DNA of 64,000 nucleotides from JBMOKU01 sp049324315. GTDB lineage: Bacteria; Bacillota; Clostridia; Peptostreptococcales; Thermotaleaceae. Positions 8,622 to 17,553 of this stretch are shown here, piece after piece. The notes under the pieces were generated by a model. That model saw only the letters and a program-made list of their open reading frames with translations. It was not told where the DNA came from and did not search any database. Position 1 is the stretch's first letter; every line of letters starts with the position of its first letter. Made by a program: the position numbers and the translations under genes. The stretch lies in assembly GCA_049324315.1 (NCBI GenBank), contig JBMOKU010000039.1, positions 5,110 to 69,109 of the forward strand. The letters run 5' to 3'.

Positions 8622-9800
8622 TTATTCTACCAGATATATCTCTACATCATATGCTCGGCCAAAATTCTTTACTTCTTCCAGCTGATTGTTTCCTCCGTCT
8701 CCCAGATAAACATCTATGGTCTTTCCTTTAACACCACCGCCTGTATCACCCACCAAGTAAATACCGTTATATTTTGCACGCCAGTCATCCGGCTTAAAGA
8801 TAACAAGTATCTTACTGCCTAAAGGAATCACTTTAGGATCAGCGGCTGCTACCATAGCTTCTCCCCACTGCTTGCCATTCAAATTGATACCTGTTCTTGT
8901 AAAGCCCCTATATTTTGATCCCACAGCTTTTCCAGTAGATGCAATGGATAAATCATAGGCAGTAGCTGTAAAGTCATTGCCTAAAAAGGTTGCCATTTTC
9001 TTAATATCCTCAAAATCTTCATAAGTTTGATTATTACCTTGCATATTGTCTTCTTTTTTATTTTGCTGCTCCACATATTTACTAAAGTAACTTTTGTTCT
9101 TTTCGTCTATCGTTTCGCGGACTGTTTTCATCTGATATTTATGTATCCATCCCTCTTGTCCATCAGCCAATATCACATGAAAGTAGTCCTCTGCATAGTC
9201 CTTCAGTAAAATTACACTATTTTTTTCCACGTCAATGACTGTATCACTATCTGAGGATGACTCAGCTTTGATTTTTGCCTTCTCCACCTGCACCGATGCC
9301 TTCGGATAGATAGGTGTTGTATTAACTGTGATGAATTGAGAAGGCACCCAGCCCACGATTTCTTCACCAATGGCAACACGGAACCACGTTCCATCCTGCC
9401 CCACCACATTGACTCTTGAAGTAAAGCCCAGTATCCCCGTTATGTTTGAATAGATATCCGGAAGTTCATTAACGTTCAATGCCTCCGTATTCACGATACC
9501 TTCTTTTATCGGATGCTTGCTGTAATCCTGAATAAGAACCGACCTACTGTCTATCCAACCATGAATTCCTTTTTCTGTTGAGATTTTCAGCCACTTCCCC
9601 TCATTCCCCGAAACAAATACACTTTCTCCAACACTTATGCTGGTGATTATGTTGGCATTCCCTCCAGGATTTTCATAGATATTTGCCATCCTATCAATGA
9701 TAAAGGCTCTTGTGCTTTCTTCTCCAAAAGCAACCACTCCAGAAGAAGCAGTAAGCAGCAGCATCCATATCATGACGGCAGAAATAATCTTTCTCTTCAC
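8622..9800 (-). CDS. Secreted SH3b/3D-domain cell wall protein
   Basis: About 392 residues. After a signal peptide come three bacterial SH3 repeats (about residues 30-85, 95-160 and 170-225 of the mature start), a charged linker, then a C-terminal 3D domain (FTATAYD... DPKVIPLGSK... GDTGGGVKGKTIDVYLG). The conserved aspartates of the 3D fold are present. These are peptidoglycan-binding or lytic-transglycosylase-like proteins of the YabE/YocH/Rpf group. I choose the GTG at 9800 because a GGGAGG site lies nine bases upstream; a longer frame to 9848 has no ribosome site. Confidence 0.82.
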   Translation of the reverse strand: MKRKIISAVMIWMLLLTASSGVVAFGEESTRAFIIDRMANIYENPGGNANIITSISVGESVFVSGNEGKWLKISTEKGIHGWIDSRSVLIQDYSKHPIKEGIVNTEALNVNELPDIYSNITGILGFTSRVNVVGQDGTWFRVAIGEEIVGWVPSQFITVNTTPIYPKASVQVEKAKIKAESSSDSDTVIDVEKNSVILLKDYAEDYFHVILADGQEGWIHKYQMKTVRETIDEKNKSYFSKYVEQQNKKEDNMQGNNQTYEDFEDIKKMATFLGNDFTATAYDLSIASTGKAVGSKYRGFTRTGINLNGKQWGEAMVAAADPKVIPLGSKILVIFKPDDWRAKYNGIYLVGDTGGGVKGKTIDVYLGDGGNNQLEEVKNFGRAYDVEIYLVE

Positions 9801-10056
9801 GAATCTAGTCCTCCCTCCAATTTGCATTTCAAAGCAAAAAAAAAGCAATATTTAGAATATTTGACATAACTAATAGAATTCCTCTTTTTTTATGAAATAT
9901 GCATCTTCCCTATTGTTATCCTTCATAAACCATGGGGGCCTACAGGTATGTCAAAAATCTCTTTACCAAATACACCATATAAATTATAATATTAGTATAT
10001 AGTTTTATTACCTGGTACTAATATCATGTTCTACATTTCGAAAGGGAGAGATTAAA

Positions 10057-10581
10057 ATGGAATTGAATCAACTTTTTAAAGTTCAAGGAATCATGGAAAA
10101 TAAGATAAAACAAATTGTTTCAATTAACGAAGATGCTTTAGGACCAGAGAACACCTTTGATTTACGTTTCCTTGCCCTACAAGTCAAGGTAGGGGAACTT
10201 GCAAATCTGACAAAATGTTATAAATATGCCGCTGCGCAATACACAGCGCCTAAGGAAAAGCTCATTGTCCGTTACATGGATGCAATAAAATTTCTGCTCT
10301 CCATAGGAAATGCATACCAATTCAATGTCATCAATGAAGATGCCATTACCATTGAAGATGAACATCTCAATTTGATTAAAATCTTTTCTTCTATCTTTGA
10401 TGATATTACCCGCTTGAAGGGTGCAATTCCTAATGACACGTATGTCAATGCATTAGCCATCTATATTCACCTTTTCTCAGCATTTGTTCATCTTGGCAAA
10501 GCCATTGGCATTACTTTTGAGGAAGTATATACCTATTATCTCAGCCATTATGATCTTTTAGAAGAAACTGCTGTTTGTTAG
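10057..10581 (+). CDS. dUTPase-like all-alpha NTP pyrophosphatase (dUTPase_2 family)
   Basis: 174 residues, all helical, resembling dimeric dUTP diphosphatases of the MazG superfamily. The first helix carries LALQVKVGELANLTKCYKYA, and the second carries RYMDAIKFLLSIG. In most dimeric dUTPases the first motif reads V-E-x-G-E-L-A-N-E. Here two of those acidic positions are Lys and Leu, leaving one Glu and the Asp of the second motif. It may therefore be a divergent enzyme or a non-catalytic relative. It is monocistronic behind AAAGGGAGAG and ends at a terminator. Confidence 0.62.
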   Translation: MELNQLFKVQGIMENKIKQIVSINEDALGPENTFDLRFLALQVKVGELANLTKCYKYAAAQYTAPKEKLIVRYMDAIKFLLSIGNAYQFNVINEDAITIEDEHLNLIKIFSSIFDDITRLKGAIPNDTYVNALAIYIHLFSAFVHLGKAIGITFEEVYTYYLSHYDLLEETAVC

Positions 10582-10590
10582 CAGCATAAA

Positions 10591-10620
10591 AGAGGTACTG
10601 ATCTCCAGTACCTCTTTCTT
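10591..10620. terminator. Bidirectional intrinsic terminator
   Basis: A 10-bp perfect stem AGAGGTACTG/CAGTACCTCT with loop ATCTC and a T-rich tail. It ends both the dUTPase-like gene and the minus-strand methionine operon. Confidence 0.85.
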
Positions 10621-10622
10621 CT

Positions 10623-11510
10623 CTATATAGCCAGATTCAAAGCCTCATCTTCTCCATCCAGGATATCTAAGACAATTTCTGCATTACCTACGGGCATAAT
10701 ATGGGCACCTTGAGCCACAGTCTTTACTTGCTCCAGAAATTCTTTTGCCAGTTTGATGCCTTCCGCCTTACCTCCAGCTTCCATTCTTTTTTCTACCCAT
10801 TCTGGAATTTCTATCCCAGGTATGTGTTCAATAATATGCTGGGTCATTTTATAACTTTTCAAAGGGAGAATACCGGCTAAAACCGGAATGTTATACGGCT
10901 TAATCTTATCCATAAAGCTTTGAAGTGTTTCTATTTCATAGACTGGCTGGGTTTGAATGAAATGGGCACCTGCTTCAATCTTTTTCAGTAATTTTTCCAT
11001 TTCTTCATTGCTATTATGGGCACATGGATTGGCAGCCACGCCAATAAAAAATCTGGGTGCAACATTCAATTCATTTCCCGACATGTCAAATCCTTTATTC
11101 AATGTATCAGCAATTTTTACAAGTCCTACGGAATCCACTTCGAAGACGCCCTTAGCATCTGGATGGTCCCCTATCTTCGGTGGATCTCCGGTCAGTACCA
11201 AAATATTCTTTACTCCTAAAACTGCAGCCCCTAAAAGTTCTGATTGAAGCCCAATGATATTACGATCACGACAAGTCAAGTGAAAGATCGCATCAAGATT
11301 TGCTTCCCTGCGGATGACATAAGACACCGCTATGGGACTCATTCTCATATTGGCCATAGGACAGTCTGTAATATTAATACAATCTACTTTTCCCTTCAAT
11401 TTGTTTGCATAACTGATAACCTTGTCGGTGTTGATCCCTTTAGGAGGTTCCAGTTCAACGGTTATGGCAAATTCACCATTTTCAATCTTTTGTCTTAATT
11501 CTTTTACCAT
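10623..11510 (-). CDS. metF: Methylenetetrahydrofolate reductase
   Basis: 295 residues of the MTHFR TIM-barrel family, reducing 5,10-methylene-THF to 5-methyl-THF. Family marks include the Glu-rich start TVELEPPKG, the LTGDPP flavin-site motif near residue 107, and QPVYE near 190. It is the last gene of the S-box operon, 5 bases after metH, so it supplies the methyl donor for that enzyme. No MetV partner subunit is adjacent; in acetogens a related MetF also serves the Wood-Ljungdahl pathway, but nothing else here points to that role. Confidence 0.93.
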   Translation of the reverse strand: MVKELRQKIENGEFAITVELEPPKGINTDKVISYANKLKGKVDCINITDCPMANMRMSPIAVSYVIRREANLDAIFHLTCRDRNIIGLQSELLGAAVLGVKNILVLTGDPPKIGDHPDAKGVFEVDSVGLVKIADTLNKGFDMSGNELNVAPRFFIGVAANPCAHNSNEEMEKLLKKIEAGAHFIQTQPVYEIETLQSFMDKIKPYNIPVLAGILPLKSYKMTQHIIEHIPGIEIPEWVEKRMEAGGKAEGIKLAKEFLEQVKTVAQGAHIMPVGNAEIVLDILDGEDEALNLAI

Positions 11511-11515
11511 ATGGC

Positions 11516-13933
11516 TTACCTCCTGTCTCGAATTAGTTTTTTGGCCACTTTCACCGCATCCACAGCATCAAAGGAATAATGAGCCCCGATGGATCTGGCG
11601 TATTCGTCTGTTACCACAGCCCCTCCCACCATGACGGGTATACGGATTTCTTTCTCCTTTAAGCTGTTCACAACATTTTTCATTTCCGGCATGGTGGTCG
11701 TCATCAATGCGCTTAGGCCGATAATATCTGCTTTTTCCTTTTCTGCAGTTTCAATGATTCTTTGTGTTGGTACATCTTTGCCTAAATCGATAACCCGGAA
11801 GCCATGGTTTTTCAACATAATGGCAACAATGTTCTTCCCTATGTCATGGATATCACCTTTTACGGTGGCAATCACAAAAGTACCGATCTTCTCTTGCGTC
11901 GTTTGATTTAATTCTTCTTCAAGCTCTTTAAATATCAACTCAGCAGTTTCTGCTGCCATCAACAGCTGGGGTAGAAAATAGATTCCTTGTTCAAAGTAGC
12001 TTCCTACTTCCTCCAAAGCTTTGATAACGTATTGATTGATGATCTCCATGGCAGGCATGTTCTGCTGCTTAAGTTGTTTTAATAACTCCGGCACCTTCTC
12101 TTTTGCGCCGTCTTTTATGGCTTCCAGCAGTCCTTGGACCTTTTTTACAGGTACAGCAGCAGTGGAGGGCTGCTGTTCTTTTTTGTCATTGGCCCATTGA
12201 ATATACTTTTTAGCATTCATGTCTCTGCCAGTCAATACGTCACTGCTCTTTATTATAGTCCACATATTCTCATGATAAGGATTCAGAATAGGTATATCCA
12301 ATCCTGCCTGCAAAGCCATGGCAAGGAAAGTTCCCGTCAAATCCGGTCTGTTTGGCAGTCCATGGGATATATTGCTGACTCCAAGGATCGTTTTGATCCC
12401 CAGTCTTTCTTTTACCATCTGCAGCGCCTTTAACGTTTCTCCCACCCACTGCTGCTGGGCACCTGCCGTCAGTGTCAATGTGTCAATGTAAATATCCTCT
12501 TTTCGGATGCCTATCTCTAAAGCTCTGCTTACAATCTTTTCTGCAATCTTGAATCTCTCTTCCGCACGGTAAGGGATACCGCTTCCATCTAAAGTCAAAC
12601 CCAACACAGCTGCCCCATATTTTTTTGCAATACCCAGTACCCGGTTGAGGCTTTCATCCTCTCCATTGGTGGAATTAAGCAGTGGTTTTCCTCTGTAAAC
12701 CTTCAGTGCCGCTTCCATGGCGGCAGGATCCACCGTATCAATGGACAATGGCGTGTTCACCGTCCACTGAACAGCCGTTACAGCTTTCTCCATCAATACT
12801 GCTTCGCTGTACCCCTCCAACTTGACACCCACATTGACATCGATGATTTGAGCCCCTGCTTCTTTTTGCTTCACAGCTTCATCGCTAAGAATATCCATTT
12901 GATCATCTTTGATGGCCTGAGCCAAGTATTTTCTAGCTGTTGGATTGATGCACTCTCCAATAACATTGGTGGGCAGATTGTTACCGATCATAACGATTCC
13001 CGTGCCGCTGGCTAATTTGGAAAAATGGATCTCTTTTTTAGGAACCGGTTTTAATACTCGTACTGCAGCAGCGATACGTGCCATATGCTCCGGCGTGGTA
13101 CCGCAGCACCCGCCGATAATATTGGCACCTGCGGCAACAAGCTTCTCCATATAACCTGCCATTTTCTCCGGTGTTAAATCGAAGACTGATTGATTATCCA
13201 CCAGCTTTGGCAGTCCGGCATTGGGCTGTGCAATGAGGTAACTGTCAGTAATTTCATACATTCTTTCCACAATTCCCGTCATCATATCAGGACCAAAGCC
13301 ACAGTTTGTTCCGATAACATCAGCACCCAATCCTTCCAATATGGTGGCGGCAGATTCAGGATCTGAACCGGTTAAGGTTCTAAGGCTGCTGTCAAAGGTC
13401 ATAGAGCATATCACGGGTACATTTCCTGCATCTTTCGCAGCAATCACAGCAATCTTGGCTTCATAAATATCCGACATGGTCTCTATATTAATCAAATCTA
13501 CACCAGCACTTATCAGCGCTTTTGCCTGCTCATAAAAGGCTTGATAGGTTTCATCAAAGGTCAGCTCTCCTAAAGGGTATAGTAGTTTTCCCACCGGACC
13601 GATGTCACCGGCAACAAGACATTGATCTCTGGCTGCCTCCCGGGCAATGAATACGGCATGTTGGTTGATCTCTCTTGCGGAATCTTCCAGTCCGAATTGC
13701 GCCAGCTTGATCCTATTGGCACCAAAGGTATTGGTCTGAATGATGTCACATCCGGCATCCACATATTGTTTATGAATATCGTAAACTACCTTCTTATTCT
13801 TTAAGTTATATAATTCAGGGCATTGACCGGCTTGCATGCCCATTTTTTGAAGCATCGTACCCATTGCCCCATCGAACACCAGTATTCTCTCTTGCAGTAA
13901 TCGCCTAAAATCTTTCCCCTTCAAAATTATCAC
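11516..13933 (-). CDS. metH: Cobalamin-dependent methionine synthase lacking the reactivation domain
   Basis: 805 residues. Module order: homocysteine S-methyltransferase barrel (about 10-290) with zinc cysteines in GTNCGFG near 208 and GGCCGTTP near 275; pterin-binding barrel (about 320-590); B12 cap (about 600-680); and B12-binding Rossmann domain with the cobalt ligand His in DIHDIG near 696. It transfers the methyl group of methyl-THF to homocysteine. The C-terminal SAM-binding reactivation domain of E. coli MetH is absent; the neighbouring upstream gene encodes it separately. The start appears to be a GTG with a weak ribosome site. Confidence 0.93.
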   Translation of the reverse strand: MIILKGKDFRRLLQERILVFDGAMGTMLQKMGMQAGQCPELYNLKNKKVVYDIHKQYVDAGCDIIQTNTFGANRIKLAQFGLEDSAREINQHAVFIAREAARDQCLVAGDIGPVGKLLYPLGELTFDETYQAFYEQAKALISAGVDLINIETMSDIYEAKIAVIAAKDAGNVPVICSMTFDSSLRTLTGSDPESAATILEGLGADVIGTNCGFGPDMMTGIVERMYEITDSYLIAQPNAGLPKLVDNQSVFDLTPEKMAGYMEKLVAAGANIIGGCCGTTPEHMARIAAAVRVLKPVPKKEIHFSKLASGTGIVMIGNNLPTNVIGECINPTARKYLAQAIKDDQMDILSDEAVKQKEAGAQIIDVNVGVKLEGYSEAVLMEKAVTAVQWTVNTPLSIDTVDPAAMEAALKVYRGKPLLNSTNGEDESLNRVLGIAKKYGAAVLGLTLDGSGIPYRAEERFKIAEKIVSRALEIGIRKEDIYIDTLTLTAGAQQQWVGETLKALQMVKERLGIKTILGVSNISHGLPNRPDLTGTFLAMALQAGLDIPILNPYHENMWTIIKSSDVLTGRDMNAKKYIQWANDKKEQQPSTAAVPVKKVQGLLEAIKDGAKEKVPELLKQLKQQNMPAMEIINQYVIKALEEVGSYFEQGIYFLPQLLMAAETAELIFKELEEELNQTTQEKIGTFVIATVKGDIHDIGKNIVAIMLKNHGFRVIDLGKDVPTQRIIETAEKEKADIIGLSALMTTTMPEMKNVVNSLKEKEIRIPVMVGGAVVTDEYARSIGAHYSFDAVDAVKVAKKLIRDRR

Positions 13934-13968
13934 TCATTTCTATCAGATTTGATTCTCTATTTGATCCT

Positions 13969-14664
13969 TTATTGAAAACATTTGAATCTGCAATCCTTCA
14001 TCCTGCAAGTCTGACATTTCTGCTGTTTATGATTAGAACTTTCATGGCCTGCTGCCCATCCTGTTAAAGCAGTAACGGACTTTCTTGGCATCAATAAACA
14101 GCTTTCTGAAGCATGAAGGTCTATTTCTTCAGCACCTATCAGATGTAGAATACCAGGTTGATTCTCTAAGGTAAAATCTCCATAACCGGGGCTATAACGC
14201 ATGGTAAGGTGGTAACCATTCTCTTTCGCTTGACGTGCGATATGCTCGCTCATAAGATTTGCAGCTTGTTCTGCCAAATCAGAGCCCACCGCGTCCATAA
14301 TAGAAGCTTTTGTATATTCTCCCATTTGAAACAATCGCTCTACTTCACGATCGAAGGCCTCTCCGATGGTAACGCCCATAAATGTGCTATAAGCTGATCC
14401 CTCCAATAGATTTGCAATATCTTTGGAGCGGATCATCCAATCCACCCCCTTGATCGTCACCATATCTCCCGTTTTGTCCTTTATTTCCAACGTCTGATAT
14501 ACCCCTTTGGGCTTGGAAATCTCCTGTGCCAGGTGAATGCATTCATCGATCATGTTGATGATTTTTTCGGGTAAAATGGTTTTGTTTTCAACATAGCCTA
14601 AGTATCGGTAAACTTCCTTCTTGTCTGTTACCGGTTTTAACGTTATCATCTCTCTTTTCAACAT
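13969..14664 (-). CDS. Stand-alone MetH reactivation (SAM-binding) domain protein
   Basis: About 231 residues matching the vitamin B12-dependent methionine synthase activation domain, with the SAM-site phrase RYSPGYGDF in the C-terminal half. It ends in a cysteine-rich tail, CQTCRMKDCRFKC. In E. coli this domain lets SAM and a flavodoxin electron re-methylate oxidised cob(II)alamin. As a free protein it should repair the adjacent MetH. The four C-terminal cysteines could hold an iron-sulfur cluster or another metal, a possible electron-input site (inference). The ATG at 14664 has GGTGAG seven bases upstream. Confidence 0.88.
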   Translation of the reverse strand: MLKREMITLKPVTDKKEVYRYLGYVENKTILPEKIINMIDECIHLAQEISKPKGVYQTLEIKDKTGDMVTIKGVDWMIRSKDIANLLEGSAYSTFMGVTIGEAFDREVERLFQMGEYTKASIMDAVGSDLAEQAANLMSEHIARQAKENGYHLTMRYSPGYGDFTLENQPGILHLIGAEEIDLHASESCLLMPRKSVTALTGWAAGHESSNHKQQKCQTCRMKDCRFKCFQ

Positions 14665-14682
14665 AAGTACACTCACCGTCCT

Positions 14683-15405
14683 TTACGGTTCTGTCAGACA
14701 TATTTTTCCCCATGCACCCATGGTATCATCTACGATAATGAGGACCCCTTCTACCCCTGTAATAGACTTTCCAAAATCAATTCCCTTTTGTACATCGGAC
14801 GGAGAACAGACGATATTTCCGATGGCGGTGGCAGCTGCATCAGCCAGCAGTGTATCTTGGGAGAGTACAACCACGGCATCAGCCTTTCCAAAGCTCAAAG
14901 AATGACCAACGGTTCCTGCCGATGTGCAAATACCCATAGGGGTGTCTTCCGGCGATATTTCCAATGCCACACGATTGGATAATACGGATTTACCGGCATA
15001 GACCAAGATCCTGCGCTTTTTCAAGGTTTTAATAAAAATATCTCCGCCATTTTCAATCATAATTTCATCCGTTACTTTCAAAAGCTCTTTGCCAACAAAT
15101 TCTGATACAGCACCGGCCACGGCAGCCATGGGTCCCACCCCCACCTTAGAAGCTGCTTCAGCCATCCTTTTCACGATCAACGGAGCATGATCAGATACCT
15201 GAATTGGGACAAGGCTGTGATAGAATTCCTTATGCTTCTGAATATATCCCTTTAATTCTTCTCTGTAATGCAGCAGTATCTCCCTAGCTTTTGGGGAAAA
15301 ATCCTGCTTTAGATAGATTTGAAGATCGGATTCATCTTCAATGATGGTATAGGGAATCAAGTCCTGTTTTTTTACATAGTCCCGGTAAAATCTTTTTTCA
15401 TACAT
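14683..15405 (-). CDS. UPF0280/COG2122 family protein, implicated in sulfide assimilation
   Basis: 240 residues of the UPF0280 family, which is structurally related to ApbE-type flavin transferases. Conserved phrases are GVGPMAAVAGAVSEFVG, ENGGDIFI and GICTSAGTVGHS. A Methanosarcina homolog (MA1715, COG2122) has been linked to efficient use of sulfide for homocysteine synthesis, from memory of published work. Its position here between the DUF39/NIL-ferredoxin pair and methionine synthase genes agrees with that. The biochemical reaction remains unknown to me. Small gaps to both neighbours indicate cotranscription. Confidence 0.85.
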   Translation of the reverse strand: MYEKRFYRDYVKKQDLIPYTIIEDESDLQIYLKQDFSPKAREILLHYREELKGYIQKHKEFYHSLVPIQVSDHAPLIVKRMAEAASKVGVGPMAAVAGAVSEFVGKELLKVTDEIMIENGGDIFIKTLKKRRILVYAGKSVLSNRVALEISPEDTPMGICTSAGTVGHSLSFGKADAVVVLSQDTLLADAAATAIGNIVCSPSDVQKGIDFGKSITGVEGVLIIVDDTMGAWGKICLTEP

Positions 15406-15419
15406 CCTCTTGTCTCACC

Positions 15420-15824
15420 TCATATGGCGACTTCAATAATCCTCAAAGGACATGCTTTCACACACAAACCACATGATAAGCACTTTTCATCTTCAAACTG
15501 AATCATCCAGCTGTCTTTATTCAAATAGAGTGCATCGGCACCGCAAACCGCCGTACAGGCACCACAATGAACACAAGCTTCTTGATTTCGAATGACTTTC
15601 TTGTCAAATAATTCCACGTTGATTCCCTGGTCTTTTACATAAGCTATGCTCTTATGAATGTTCTCTTCAGACCCCTTCAGTTCTAATAAAAGCTTTCCTT
15701 CCACATTATAATCAATGCTGGCTCTAAGTATATTGATTTCCAGATCAAAATCCTTGATCAATCTGTAGGTAACAGGCTGATCCGTCAAGTCTTTCGGGAA
15801 TGTTAATAAAACTTTTACTCTCAT
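15420..15824 (-). CDS. NIL-domain 2[4Fe-4S] ferredoxin
   Basis: 134 residues. The N-terminal 70 residues form a NIL domain, known from the C terminus of MetN-type methionine importers. The C-terminal half has two CxxCxxC...C clusters (CVHCGACTAVC and CLSCGLCVKAC) for two [4Fe-4S] centres. This matches the MA1822-type partner of the DUF39 protein in methanogens, proposed to supply electrons or sulfur for homocysteine synthesis. Its start directly abuts the DUF39 stop, so the pair is translationally linked. The NIL domain may sense a methionine-pathway ligand (inference). Confidence 0.9.
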   Translation of the reverse strand: MRVKVLLTFPKDLTDQPVTYRLIKDFDLEINILRASIDYNVEGKLLLELKGSEENIHKSIAYVKDQGINVELFDKKVIRNQEACVHCGACTAVCGADALYLNKDSWMIQFEDEKCLSCGLCVKACPLRIIEVAI

Positions 15825-17000
15825 CTATTTCTCCTCCTTCTTGCCTCTGATCTCAAGACCGTTTGGTTTTGCCACAGTTGGCAGTGGATGAATGGGCTTC
15901 TCCACAAAGAACTTCCCTTCTTTAATCCACTGCTTTAACTCCTGTGCAATCTCTCTGGCCTTCGCCAAACTGGACAGCGGAGAGGTCTTTATTTTCTTTC
16001 CATTGATCTCTACTGTACCGCTTCTTAATTCTTTGTAGCTAATTCTACCCAGGGTAGGTTTACTTCTCTTCGGTACGCTGTAATCAATCACATCCGTATA
16101 TATATCCTTATTCTCAATAGCTACAGATTTCATCATATCTTCATCCAGTATAGGAATCGGTACACCAATACCCACAAACATGGAAACACCGTATTTCTCA
16201 AAAACACCCGCTCGAATGTATTTTGTATTCATCTCTTTCAAATCGCCAATGACAGCCAGCGTTCCTGCCGGGGACAAGGGTATGTCATTTTCGCCTCTGG
16301 GCTTACTTGGATTATGCTGGGTACCTTCCCAAGAAACATATCCTATTGCACCGCCTAAAAAGATCCTTGTTCCAATGCCGATGGTGCGATAATACGGATC
16401 ATTGAGCAGCGGGCTCAATTCCCCTGATGTACTGTATGTAAGATTTCCCATATTGGGCTGTAAGATCCCCATATAGGTATGGAGTACTTTTTCAGAACAG
16501 TTTACGGCAGCTGCATAGTTTTGATAAGCATTTCTAGGATTAAATAAGTAGGCTTGGTTGATATCGTCCTTTGTGATATACGTATCGATTTCTGTTCTTG
16601 GATAGCAATCAGTCCCATAGGAAGTTGCCTTCAAATGCACTTGCTTTCCATCAATCAAATCCTGGATAACATGGGCGCCGCCATACTCCATTCCTTTATC
16701 TTCGGAAGGCTCCGTGGCGCCGATAAAGGCATCTACTGCCGCCAAACCCGCGTAGGCAGATACATTGTTTAACCACACCTTTGCCATACGGATCGGTGGA
16801 TCAGAATGTCCAAAGTTTAAAAATGCCCCGGATGAACACATTGGACCAAAGGTGGCTGTTGTCACCACGTCAATCTCTTTTGCAGCCTCTTCAATTCCCT
16901 TTTCTTTAATAATGCCAATTACTTCTTCAGCAGTGACAACTACCGCCGTTCCCTCTTTTATCCTTTGGTTGATCTCTTCATAGGATTTTTTTACAGCCAT
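15825..17000 (-). CDS. DUF39/COG1900 homocysteine biosynthesis protein (aspartate-semialdehyde sulfurtransferase)
   Basis: 391 residues of the HcyBio (DUF39) family. In Methanosarcina the homolog MA1821 works with a NIL-ferredoxin to turn aspartate semialdehyde plus sulfide into homocysteine without O-acyl-homoserine. Conserved cysteines are visible in FGPMCSSGAF near residue 55, TDCYPRTE near 130 and AAVNCSEK near 165. There are no membrane segments and no CBS domains, so this is the short form. It is the first gene after the SAM riboswitch, with a GAGGGGGAAATG site before the ATG. Confidence 0.9.
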   Translation of the reverse strand: MAVKKSYEEINQRIKEGTAVVVTAEEVIGIIKEKGIEEAAKEIDVVTTATFGPMCSSGAFLNFGHSDPPIRMAKVWLNNVSAYAGLAAVDAFIGATEPSEDKGMEYGGAHVIQDLIDGKQVHLKATSYGTDCYPRTEIDTYITKDDINQAYLFNPRNAYQNYAAAVNCSEKVLHTYMGILQPNMGNLTYSTSGELSPLLNDPYYRTIGIGTRIFLGGAIGYVSWEGTQHNPSKPRGENDIPLSPAGTLAVIGDLKEMNTKYIRAGVFEKYGVSMFVGIGVPIPILDEDMMKSVAIENKDIYTDVIDYSVPKRSKPTLGRISYKELRSGTVEINGKKIKTSPLSSLAKAREIAQELKQWIKEGKFFVEKPIHPLPTVAKPNGLEIRGKKEEK

Positions 17001-17553
17001 GTTTTCATTTCCCCCTCTTTTACTTAAATACCCCTTTTCACTTTAATATTTTAGCTAGCTATCGCTTTAAAGTGCAGATGTGGGCTGATAAAAAAAGACT
17101 ACCTTTCACGAGAAAAGTAGTCATCATTTCGATTATTCTCCTCTCATCTATCAGAAACATTGTTCTGCAGGAATTGGCACCTTGCATATTATGCAGGTTG
17201 CCGGGCTTCATAGGGCCGGTCCCTCCACCTCTCTTGATAAGAACTTTGAATATTCAGTTAAAAATCATTAGTGTTATTCTAATACATAATCATTCCTACG
17301 TCAATATAAAAAAAACATTTTTTAATTAAATATTTTTACATTCATGATAGGCCGCTAATAATTCATTTTGATTTCACCATAAGGACACATGAAATACACA
17401 AGTCTCATATATAATCAACGTTTAAAGAAAACTACAACAAATATCGAAAATTTTTTCAATTTAATTTTTATTAAAGGTTCACTAAAGGTAGCGTGTTTAT
17501 GATAGTAAATGTAAGACAGCTGCTTACAAGAAAATTAGGGAGGAATCACGAAT
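17001..17553. other. Intergenic region with riboswitch and divergent promoters
   Basis: The half nearest 17000 is the S-box leader. The remainder (about 17250-17553) is very AT-rich and should hold the promoters for the methionine operon and for the plus-strand exported protein. Nothing else was recognised. Confidence 0.6.
17090..17246 (-). ncRNA. SAM-I (S-box) riboswitch with terminator
   Basis: Read on the minus strand, the element starts with CTTATCAAGAGAGGTGGAGG, continues GGACCGGCCCTATGAAGCCC then GGCAACC, and later GGTGCCAATTCC and GATGAGAGG, the canonical S-box landmarks in the right order. It ends in a terminator (stem GACTAC/GTAGTC, 17097-17122) followed by seven T residues. When SAM is bound the terminator forms, so the downstream six-gene methionine operon should be expressed only when SAM is low. 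Confidence 0.97.
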
